The notes below the pieces were generated by a model, which worked only from the letters and a program-made list of their open reading frames with translations, was not told where the DNA came from and searched no databases. Positions 1 to 6,082 of a stretch of DNA of 20,589 nt are shown piece by piece. The position numbers and the translations under genes are program-made. This stretch comes from Alcanivorax sp. UBA4485 (GTDB taxonomy: Bacteria; Pseudomonadota; Gammaproteobacteria; Pseudomonadales; Alcanivoracaceae), in the NCBI GenBank assembly GCA_002389055.1, contig DGNT01000220.1:1-20589 (forward strand), given 5' to 3'. Numbering within the stretch: position 1 is the stretch's first letter; each line of letters opens with the position of its first letter.

Positions 1-562
1 GGCAGGCGGAGCGTTCCACCTCGGCCACGGTGGCGTCGTCCACCTTGTCGTCGGCGGCCATCACCATGGCATCCACTAGATCCAGCTTGTGCTCGCCGAG
101 CTTGGTCTTGCCCGCTTCCATGGGGCCGCCGGAGACGAAGATCACCGGAATGTTCAGGCGCATGGCGGCCATCAGCATCCCCGGGGTGATCTTGTCGCAG
201 TTGGAAATGCACACCAGCGCGTCGGCGCAGTGGGCGTTGACCATGTACTCCACCGAGTCGGCGATGATGTCGCGGCTGGGCAGCGAGTAGAGCATGCCGT
301 CGTGGCCCATGGCGATGCCGTCGTCCACCGCGATGGTGTTGAATTCCTTGGCGATGCCGCCCGCTTTCTCCACTTCCCCGGCCACCAGCTGGCCCATGTC
401 CTTCAGGTGCACGTGCCCCGGCACGAACTGGGTGAAGGAGTTGGCGATGGCGATGATCGGCTTGCCGAAGTCATCGTCCTTCATGCCGGTGGCGCGCCAG
501 AGCGCGCGGGCGCCGGCCATGTTGCGGCCATGGGTGGTGGTACGGGAGCGGTACTGGGGCAT
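1..562 (-). CDS. ilvD: Dihydroxy-acid dehydratase IlvD, N-terminal part (cut by the window edge)
   Basis: Dehydrates 2,3-dihydroxy-isovalerate and 2,3-dihydroxy-3-methylvalerate to the 2-oxo acids that precede valine, leucine and isoleucine; a cytoplasmic iron-sulfur enzyme. The visible 187 residues begin MPQYRSRTTTHGRNMAGARA and closely follow the E. coli protein as I remember it. AVDDGIAMGH lies at residues 78-87, with metal-binding Asp80/81. SNCDKITPG carries the cluster cysteine Cys122 and Lys124, which is carbamylated in the family. SGGPMEAGKTKL starts at residue 144. The sequence stops at VERSAC, just before the PTCGSC cysteine segment, so about two thirds of the usual ~615 residues lie outside the window. 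The ATG at 562 is preceded by a weak AAGAG-type ribosome site. The gene follows argA on the same strand after an 80-base gap and may have its own promoter there. IlvE, which uses the product pathway, is encoded at 8983-9906 in a different unit. Confidence 0.97.
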   Translation of the reverse strand, partial: MPQYRSRTTTHGRNMAGARALWRATGMKDDDFGKPIIAIANSFTQFVPGHVHLKDMGQLVAGEVEKAGGIAKEFNTIAVDDGIAMGHDGMLYSLPSRDIIADSVEYMVNAHCADALVCISNCDKITPGMLMAAMRLNIPVIFVSGGPMEAGKTKLGEHKLDLVDAMVMAADDKVDDATVAEVERSAC

Positions 563-595
563 GGGTCTCTTCGCTGTCTGATCCGGAAAGCGGAG

Positions 596-624
596 ATTGT
601 AGCGCACCCCGGGCTAAAGGCCGA
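596..624 (-). promoter_or_regulatory. Possible promoter for ilvD
   Basis: On the minus strand TACAAT (596-601) matches five of six bases of a sigma-70 -10 box and would start a leader of about 27 bases before the ilvD ATG at 562. The -35 position at 17-base spacing (619-624) reads TCGGCC, only a 3/6 match, so an activator would be needed or the call is wrong. The box lies partly inside the inverted repeat at 600-638. Confidence 0.3.
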
Positions 625-638
625 TACGGCGTGCGCTA
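600..638. repeat. Inverted repeat with 8-bp perfect arms between argA and ilvD
   Basis: TAGCGCAC (600-607) and GTGCGCTA (631-638) are perfect reverse complements separated by 23 bases. The repeat begins five bases after the argA stop codon. No T-run follows on either strand, so it is not a standard intrinsic terminator. It could be a weak hairpin at the end of the argA transcript or a protein-binding site at the ilvD promoter. Confidence 0.4.
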
Positions 639-642
639 TCCG

Positions 643-1989
643 CTAGAGACGCTTCACGAACACCTTGGAGTTGCGCTGCCAGTTGTAGAGCTGCTGGCGC
701 TGCTCGGGCAGAGCCTCCACGCCGGCCGGGTCGAAACCCTGCTCACGGAACCAGTGGGCGGTGTGGGTGGTGAGCACGAACAAGCTCTTCAGGCCCTGCT
801 CCCGGGCGCGCCGTTCCAGGTAGCGCAGCATCTGCAGGCCGCGCTCGCTGTTGCGGTAGTGGGGGTGCACGGCGACGCAGGCGAGCTCGCCGATGTGGTC
901 GGCGGCGAACGGGTAGAGGGCCGCGCACGCGATCACCATGCCGTCGCGCTCGATGATGACGAAGCGCTGGATTTCGTTTTCCAGCAGTTCCCGTGAGCGG
1001 CGCACCAGGACGCCGTTCTGCTCCAGGGGTTCGAGCAGCTCGAGGATGCCGCCGACGTCGTCGATGCGGGCGCCGCGCAGGGTTTCGTAGGTTTCCCGGG
1101 TGACCATGGTGCCGCAGCCGTCGCGGGTGAACAGCTCCTTGAGCAGGGCGCCGTCTTCGCTGGCGTCGAGCAGGTGGGCCCGTGCCACGCCGTTGCTGGC
1201 GGCGTGGTAGGCGGCGGTGAGCTGGCGTTCCACGGCGCTGTCGGTGAAGCGCTCCTCGCCCAGCAGCCGGCCGGCTTCCTGGGGCGACAGTTCGCGCAGC
1301 AGGCGCTGTTCCTTGTCCTCGATGCGGATGCCGTCACTGAGCACGATCATCTTGTCCGCGCCCAGCGCGATGGCGGCGGTGGAGGCTACGTCCTCGGCGT
1401 TGAGGTTGAACAGCTCGCCGGTGGGCGAGGAGCCCAGCGGCGACAGCAGGACCACGTTGCCGGCGTCCATCTGCTGGCGGATGGCGTCCACTTCGATGCG
1501 CCGCACCTCGCCGGTGTGTTGGTAGTCAAAGCCGTTGCGCACGCCCACCGGTTTGGCGATCACGAAGTTGCCGCTGATCAGCTGGATCGCGGCGTTGTGC
1601 ATGGGCGAGTTGGCCAGGCCCATGGAGAACAGACCTTCCAGCTTCAGGCGCAGGGCGCCCACCGCCGCCATCACCGCTTCCAGGGCGTTGCTGTCGGTGA
1701 TGCGGGTGTGGTGTTCGAAGCGGCTTTCCAGGCCGGCGGCTTCCAGCCGCTGGCTGATCTGCGGCCGGGCGCCGTGCACCAGCACCAGTTTGACGCCCAG
1801 GGCGTTCAGCAGTGCCAGGTCGTGCACCAGGGTGGGCAGGCGCGGGGTGTCCAGCACCTCGCCGCCGAGCAGCACCACGAAGGTGCGGCCGCGATGAGCG
1901 TTGATGTACGGCGACGAATTACGGAACCAGTTGACCTGGTCGCTGGCGCTGGGGGTGCTGGGCACGGGATTCTCTGGGCTGGATGACAT
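643..1989 (-). CDS. argA: N-acetylglutamate synthase ArgA (amino-acid acetyltransferase)
   Basis: Acetylates glutamate with acetyl-CoA, the first and usually arginine-inhibited step of arginine synthesis, in the cytoplasm. The 448-residue protein has the classical two-domain form. An amino-acid-kinase-like domain (about 20-285) carries SPYINAHRGRTFVVLLGG at 26-43 and VHGARPQI at 71-78, and has the allosteric role in this family. A GNAT acetyltransferase domain (about 300-445) carries CVAVHPHYRNSERG around 371-384 and LFVLTTHTAHWF. Length is close to E. coli ArgA (443). The ATG at 1989 is the first possible start after an in-frame TAG at 2023-2025. It has no ribosome site; instead a -10 box lies six bases upstream, suggesting a leaderless message. 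A GTG at codon 9 is the only nearby alternative. The gene lies downstream of pit, as I recall for the P. aeruginosa argA region. Confidence 0.96.
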   Translation of the reverse strand: MSSSPENPVPSTPSASDQVNWFRNSSPYINAHRGRTFVVLLGGEVLDTPRLPTLVHDLALLNALGVKLVLVHGARPQISQRLEAAGLESRFEHHTRITDSNALEAVMAAVGALRLKLEGLFSMGLANSPMHNAAIQLISGNFVIAKPVGVRNGFDYQHTGEVRRIEVDAIRQQMDAGNVVLLSPLGSSPTGELFNLNAEDVASTAAIALGADKMIVLSDGIRIEDKEQRLLRELSPQEAGRLLGEERFTDSAVERQLTAAYHAASNGVARAHLLDASEDGALLKELFTRDGCGTMVTRETYETLRGARIDDVGGILELLEPLEQNGVLVRRSRELLENEIQRFVIIERDGMVIACAALYPFAADHIGELACVAVHPHYRNSERGLQMLRYLERRAREQGLKSLFVLTTHTAHWFREQGFDPAGVEALPEQRQQLYNWQRNSKVFVKRL

Positions 1990-1995
1990 GGGGGG

Positions 1996-2023
1996 AGTAT
2001 AGCCACCGCCGGGCGGTTGTCGC
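1996..2023 (-). promoter_or_regulatory. Probable argA promoter giving a leaderless transcript
   Basis: On the minus strand TATACT (1996-2001, 5/6 match to the -10 consensus) is preceded, after 16 bases, by GCGACA (2018-2023, 4/6 match to TTGACA). Six C residues separate the -10 box from the argA ATG. Initiation seven bases past the box would therefore fall on the A of ATG (1989). No Shine-Dalgarno sequence is present. The -35 box lies within one arm of the inverted repeat at 2017-2043. Confidence 0.5.
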
Positions 2024-2043
2024 TAGGGAACTGCAAGCGACAA
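2017..2043. repeat. Perfect 8-bp inverted repeat overlapping the argA -35 box (operator candidate)
   Basis: TTGTCGCT (2017-2024) and AGCGACAA (2036-2043) are exact reverse complements around an 11-base spacer, in the noncoding gap between pit and argA. One arm covers the proposed -35 element, a typical place for a repressor. The arm contains TGTCGC, the hexamer I recall in the P. aeruginosa ArgR half-site. The rest of that consensus (AA eight bases later) is not present, and the arms are inverted instead of direct. Confidence 0.45.
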
Positions 2044-2063
2044 ACCCCCGGCCTTCAGGCTGT

Positions 2064-3332
2064 TCAGGCCCCGAACAGGCCCTTGAAGAAGAAGAAGAAC
2101 AGAATCGAAAGCAGGGCGCCCGCCGGCAGTGTCACCACCCAGGAGGTGAAGATGGTGCCGATCACGCGCAGGTTCAGCGAGCCGATGCCGCGCGCCATGC
2201 CCACGCCCAGCACCGCGCCCACCAGAGTATGGGTGGTGGAGATCGGCAGGCCGGTACCGGAGGCCAGCACCACGGTGGTGGCGGCGCCCAACTCGGCGGC
2301 GAAGCCGCGGCTGGGGGTCAGGGCGGTGATCTTGGTGCCCACGGTGGCCATTACCCGGGCGCCGAGAATCGCCAGGCCGAAGACGATGCCCATGGCGCCC
2401 ACCAGCAGGATCCAGCTGGGCATGGCGGCTTCCTCGCCGATCTGGCCGCCACTGGCGATCACGCTGTTGATGGCGGCCAGCGGGCCCACCGCGTTGGCCA
2501 CGTCGTTGGAGCCGTGGGCGAAGGCCATGGCGCAGGCGGTGAAGATCATCAGCACCGCGAAGATGCGCTCCACGGAGTGGAAGCGGAAGTCCTTGTCGGC
2601 CTCCAGGTCCGGCTGGATGCGGCTGAGAATGCTGGCGCCGATCACCGCCACGATCAGACCGCCGATCACCGCCCAGCCCAGGCTGGCGGCGAAGCTGATA
2701 TCCAGGCCGATATGTTTAAGGCCTTTAACCAGGGTCACGGCGGTCATCACGTAACCGACCATGAACATATAGAAGGGCACCACTTTCTTGGCGCGCTGGA
2801 AGGGGTCGTCGTGGTTGAGCACCAGACGTTGCACGCTCTTGATCAGGAAGAAGGAGATGAAACCGGCGAGCAGCGGCGACGTTACCCAGCTGGCGACGAT
2901 GGAGCCGACCTTATCCCAGTGCACCGAGTCCATGCCCACGCCGACGGCGGCGAAACCGACAATGGCGCCGACAATGGAGTGGGTGGTGGACACCGGCCAG
3001 CCGAACCAGGACGCCACCACCAGCCAGATGCCCGCCGCCAGCAGCGCCGAGAGCATGCCGTAGACCAGGTAGTGCGGTGTCTCGCTGAAGACGCTGGCGT
3101 CGACGATGCCTTTACGCACCGTGGCGGTCACCTCGCCACCGGCCAGATAGGCGCCGGCGAACTCGAAGACAATGGCGATCATCACCGCCTGCCCCACGGT
3201 GAGCGCGCCTGCCCCCACCGAGGTGCCCATGGCGTTGGCCACGTCGTTGGCGCCCACGCCCCACGCCATAAGAAAACCGACCGCGCCGGCGATTATCAGC
3301 ATCAGCATGCTGTGTTCGAGCATCCACTCCAT
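2064..3332 (-). CDS. pit: PiT-family inorganic phosphate transporter
   Basis: Low-affinity, ion-coupled uptake of phosphate (often as metal phosphate) across the inner membrane. The 422-residue, strongly hydrophobic protein shows the duplicated PiT signature. The first half has GANDVANA at 27-34 and PVSTTHSIVG at 113-122. The second half has GSNDVANA at 274-281 and PISTTHTLVG at 363-372. The paired GxND and STTH segments are the substrate- and ion-binding repeats of the family, and both copies are intact. About ten to twelve membrane segments can be traced, with a charged cytoplasmic loop near 165-185 and 238-255. An AGAGG ribosome site lies seven bases before the ATG at 3332. It follows the DUF47 gene after 36 bases and is surely co-transcribed with it; such partners usually regulate the transporter. 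Confidence 0.95.
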   Translation of the reverse strand: MEWMLEHSMLMLIIAGAVGFLMAWGVGANDVANAMGTSVGAGALTVGQAVMIAIVFEFAGAYLAGGEVTATVRKGIVDASVFSETPHYLVYGMLSALLAAGIWLVVASWFGWPVSTTHSIVGAIVGFAAVGVGMDSVHWDKVGSIVASWVTSPLLAGFISFFLIKSVQRLVLNHDDPFQRAKKVVPFYMFMVGYVMTAVTLVKGLKHIGLDISFAASLGWAVIGGLIVAVIGASILSRIQPDLEADKDFRFHSVERIFAVLMIFTACAMAFAHGSNDVANAVGPLAAINSVIASGGQIGEEAAMPSWILLVGAMGIVFGLAILGARVMATVGTKITALTPSRGFAAELGAATTVVLASGTGLPISTTHTLVGAVLGVGMARGIGSLNLRVIGTIFTSWVVTLPAGALLSILFFFFFKGLFGA

Positions 3333-3368
3333 AGCGAACCTCTGGTCTGAGTGGCTATTTAAGGTGGG

Positions 3369-4049
3369 CTATCGGGCCAGCAGCAGCTGCAGGCGGCCGC
3401 CCACTTTTTGGGCGCGGTCGGCCAGATCGCCGATCCACTCGATGATTTTGTACAGGAAGATCACGTCCACCGGCGGCAGCTCGGCTTCCAGCTTGAACAG
3501 CGCCGAACGGATATGGATTTGCTGTTCGTCGTTGGCGCGTTCCAGGCGGTCGAGATCCTCGATCAGGTCCTCGACCAGCTGAATCTCACGGCCGCTGAAA
3601 CCGGTTTCCACCAGCTCGTCCAGTTCGTTGATTGCTTTCTGGGCCTGGGCCGAGGTCTCGATGGCGCCTTGAAGGTACGCATTCATGGCTTCGGCGATGG
3701 GCTCGGGGATGGTCATTTGCCGGCCCAGCATCAGGCCGGCGATGTCCTTGGCCTTGTTGGCCACCTTGTCCTGGACGCTCACCAGCTCCAGCAGATCGGT
3801 GCGCGACACCGGCAGGAACAGGCTTTTCGGCAGATTGAGGCGGAATTCTTTTTTCAGCGTGTCCGCGTGGTTTTCCAGGTCGGCGATGCGCTGACGGGCG
3901 GCCTTGGCCTTTTCCCAGTCATTACTGCTCACCCCGGCGAAGAACTCGCCCAGGCCCAATGCGCATTCGTGCACGGTGTCGTAGTGCTGTTGCAGCGGTT
4001 TGATCGGTGAGCGGCCAAACAGGCCGGCGATCGAGCTTCCGAAGGACAT
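3369..4049 (-). CDS. DUF47 / PhoU-like phosphate transport regulator (TIGR00153 type)
   Basis: Small cytoplasmic helical protein of the DUF47 family, distantly related to PhoU and usually encoded beside PiT transporters, whose activity it is thought to modulate. The 226-residue product opens MSFGSSIAGLFGRSPIKPLQ; the LFGRSPI segment followed by LQQHYDTVHEC is characteristic. The rest is long amphipathic helices rich in Glu, Asp, Lys and Arg, ending DVIFLYKIIEWIGDLADRAQ, a typical family C-terminus. An ATG nine codons upstream (4076) is in frame. The ATG at 4049 is preferred because it has an AGGG ribosome site about eight bases upstream and matches the usual family N-terminus. The gene is first of a two-gene operon with pit, and a promoter candidate lies at 4091-4120. 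No clear Pho box was seen. Confidence 0.9.
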   Translation of the reverse strand: MSFGSSIAGLFGRSPIKPLQQHYDTVHECALGLGEFFAGVSSNDWEKAKAARQRIADLENHADTLKKEFRLNLPKSLFLPVSRTDLLELVSVQDKVANKAKDIAGLMLGRQMTIPEPIAEAMNAYLQGAIETSAQAQKAINELDELVETGFSGREIQLVEDLIEDLDRLERANDEQQIHIRSALFKLEAELPPVDVIFLYKIIEWIGDLADRAQKVGGRLQLLLAR

Positions 4050-4090
4050 GGGACTACCCTGTAACGGAACGGTCATAATGATGGGGCGCG

Positions 4091-4120
4091 AGTATAGAGG
4101 GAAGCCCCCGTCAATTCCAA
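4091..4120 (-). promoter_or_regulatory. Probable promoter of the DUF47-pit operon
   Basis: On the minus strand TTGGAA (4115-4120, 4/6 match) and TATACT (4091-4096, 5/6 match) are separated by 18 bases. Initiation near 4084 would leave a leader of about 35 bases before the ATG at 4049. CTATACTC is also found at the argA -10 region. The rest of the divergent gap (4050-4240) shows no convincing sigma-70 promoter for the plus-strand ATPase gene. Confidence 0.45.
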
Positions 4121-4240
4121 CGCCCCGCCCGGTGTGGTCCGGTTCAGGTTCCTCCGGAACGGGGATGGCGGCAAGTGCCGGCTCGGTCTACAGTAATCGG
4201 CAAACGGATACAGACAATCAAAAAACGGGGGAATACCACC

Positions 4241-6034
4241 GTGAATGCCAGCGCTGTTCCCGCGCATTTGCGCGGCCAGGAAGTGGACGTTCGCTGGGTG
4301 ATGCGTGAATTGCTCGACGAGCAGCGCGTGACCCAAGAAGAGTTCAACGTTATTTCCACCACGCCCAGGGAAAACAAGGAACTCAATTGGCACCCGTTGC
4401 AGGTGGTGGCCAAGTACCGTCTGGTGGACCGTGCCCACGGCCAGCGCATCATGGACATGGAATTCCTCAGCGACTGGCTGGCGGCGAAAAGCGACCTGAC
4501 CCTCTATCACATCGATCCGCTCAAGGTGGACGTGGATCAGGTCACCCGGGTGATGAGCTACGCGTTCGCCGAACGGCACGGCATCGTCGCCGTGGAAAGC
4601 CACCGCGACCGGGTGGTGGTGGCCTGCGACCAGCCCTTCAAACCGGACTGGCAGGAGCACCTTAAGCAGGTGCTGGGCGACCGTTCCCTGGACGTGGTGT
4701 TCGCCAACCCGGAGCAGCTGCGCCGCTACCGCATCGAGTTCTACAACCTGAGCCGCTCGATCGCCGGCGCCGCCCGCACCGGCGGCCAGGAGCTGTCCGG
4801 CATTACCAACTTCGAGCAGTTGCTGGAAGTGGGCAAGGGCCACCCGGACGCGGACGACCAGCACATCGTCAATATCGTCGACTGGATCCTGCAGTACGCC
4901 TTTTCCCAGCGCGCCAGTGACATCCACCTGGAGCCGCGCCGGGATCTGGGCAAGATGCGCTTTCGTATCGACGGCGTGTTGCACGACGTTTATGAACTGC
5001 CGGCCACCATCATGGCGGCGGTTACCAGCCGGCTGAAGATCCTCTCGCGGCTCAACGTGGCCGAAAAGCGCAAGCCCCAGGACGGCCGTCTGAAGACCAA
5101 GTCCCCGGACGGGGATGAAGTGGAGTTGCGGATTTCCACGCTGCCCACCGCGTTCGGCGAAAAAATGGTGATGCGGGTGTTCGACCCGGACGTGCTGGTG
5201 CGCAGTTTCTCGCAGCTCGGTTTCAGCAAGGAGGACTACCAGCACTGGCAGGCGATGACCGCCCACACCCACGGCATCGTCTTCGTCACCGGGCCCACCG
5301 GTTCGGGTAAGACCACCACGCTGTATTCCACCCTCAAGCAACTGGCCACCAGCGAAGTGAACGTCTGCACCATCGAGGATCCGATTGAGATGGTGGAGCC
5401 CAGCTTCAATCAGATGCAGGTGCAAGCCAATATCGATGTGAGCTTCTCCCAGGGCGTCAAGGCGATGCTGCGCCAGGACCCGGACATCATCATGATCGGT
5501 GAGATTCGCGATCTGGCCACCGCGGACATGGCGATCCAGGCGGCGCTCACCGGCCACCTGGTGCTGTCCACCCTGCACACCAACGACGCGCCCTCGTCGA
5601 TTACCCGCCTGGTGGATCTGGGCGTGCCGTCCTATTTGATCTCCGCCACGGTGATCGGCGTCATGGCCCAGCGCCTGGTGCGCACCCTGTGCCCGCATTG
5701 CAAGACCGAAACCCGGCCCGACGAGGCGGCGTGGCACGAGCTGGTGCAGCCGTTCAAAATGGCGGTGCCGGCCACCGTCTGCCAGCCCGTGGGTTGTCTG
5801 GAATGTCGTGGGACCGGCTATCGGGGGCGCATGGGCGTGTACGAGACCATGCCCCTAAGCGGCACCTTGAAAGGCATGGTGGGCCGCAACGCGGACCTGG
5901 AGGCGATCACCCGCCAGGCGGTCAAGGGGGGCATGAAGCCGCTGCGCATCAGCGGTGCGCAGAAAGTCGCCAAGGGCCTCACCACCATCGAAGAGGTGCT
6001 GCGCGTCACCCCGTCCCAGGACGTGCTGCTCTGA
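4241..6034 (+). CDS. Orphan GspE/PilB-family secretion or pilus ATPase
   Basis: Hexameric traffic ATPase of the type II secretion / type IV pilus family, acting at the cytoplasmic face of the inner membrane. With the GTG at 4241 it has 597 residues. A poorly conserved MshEN-like N-terminal region (about 1-180) precedes the ATPase core. The core has the Asp box with SDIHLEP from 226, Walker A GPTGSGKTT from 351, the Walker B region IIMIGEIRD with Glu421, and the His box STLHTND at 443-449. Zinc tetracysteine CPHC (484, 487) and CLEC (519, 522) is typical of GspE/PilB and MshE. All ATPase motifs look intact. The GTG has GGGGGA eight bases upstream; a longer in-frame start at 4175 would add a lysine-rich tail lacking similarity. 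No platform protein, pilin or prepilin peptidase gene is adjacent, so the machine it powers cannot be named. Confidence 0.88.
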   Translation: MNASAVPAHLRGQEVDVRWVMRELLDEQRVTQEEFNVISTTPRENKELNWHPLQVVAKYRLVDRAHGQRIMDMEFLSDWLAAKSDLTLYHIDPLKVDVDQVTRVMSYAFAERHGIVAVESHRDRVVVACDQPFKPDWQEHLKQVLGDRSLDVVFANPEQLRRYRIEFYNLSRSIAGAARTGGQELSGITNFEQLLEVGKGHPDADDQHIVNIVDWILQYAFSQRASDIHLEPRRDLGKMRFRIDGVLHDVYELPATIMAAVTSRLKILSRLNVAEKRKPQDGRLKTKSPDGDEVELRISTLPTAFGEKMVMRVFDPDVLVRSFSQLGFSKEDYQHWQAMTAHTHGIVFVTGPTGSGKTTTLYSTLKQLATSEVNVCTIEDPIEMVEPSFNQMQVQANIDVSFSQGVKAMLRQDPDIIMIGEIRDLATADMAIQAALTGHLVLSTLHTNDAPSSITRLVDLGVPSYLISATVIGVMAQRLVRTLCPHCKTETRPDEAAWHELVQPFKMAVPATVCQPVGCLECRGTGYRGRMGVYETMPLSGTLKGMVGRNADLEAITRQAVKGGMKPLRISGAQKVAKGLTTIEEVLRVTPSQDVLL

Positions 6035-6082
6035 GATGCTTTGTGTTGGCGTTTTCGGCCCGGCCCGTGGACAATACCGGCC

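Noticed and set aside
2050..2070. Hairpin GGCCT/AGGCC spanning the pit stop codon, followed on the minus strand by GGGGGTTTG, as a pit terminator
   Set aside because: The stem is only five base pairs with an 11-base loop, and the T-run is three bases, too weak to call an intrinsic terminator.
1983..3350. Plus-strand open frame of 455 codons opposite pit
   Set aside because: Very high His/Gly/Asp/Gln content typical of the complement of a membrane-protein gene. Pit on the other strand has all family signatures.
4175..4240. Upstream GTG start for the ATPase, adding 22 residues
   Set aside because: No ribosome site and no family-like sequence in the extension. The GTG at 4241 has a purine-rich site at proper distance.
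4050..4240. Pho box, sigma-54 promoter or small RNA in the divergent gap
   Set aside because: No direct-repeat Pho box, no properly spaced GG-GC sigma-54 pair and no clear hairpin with T-run could be found by eye.
4073..5737. Long minus-strand open frame of 554 codons opposite the ATPase gene
   Set aside because: Composition is the His/Val/Gly-rich pattern of an antisense shadow in high-GC DNA, with no recognisable motif. The plus strand encodes a full set of GspE/PilB motifs.
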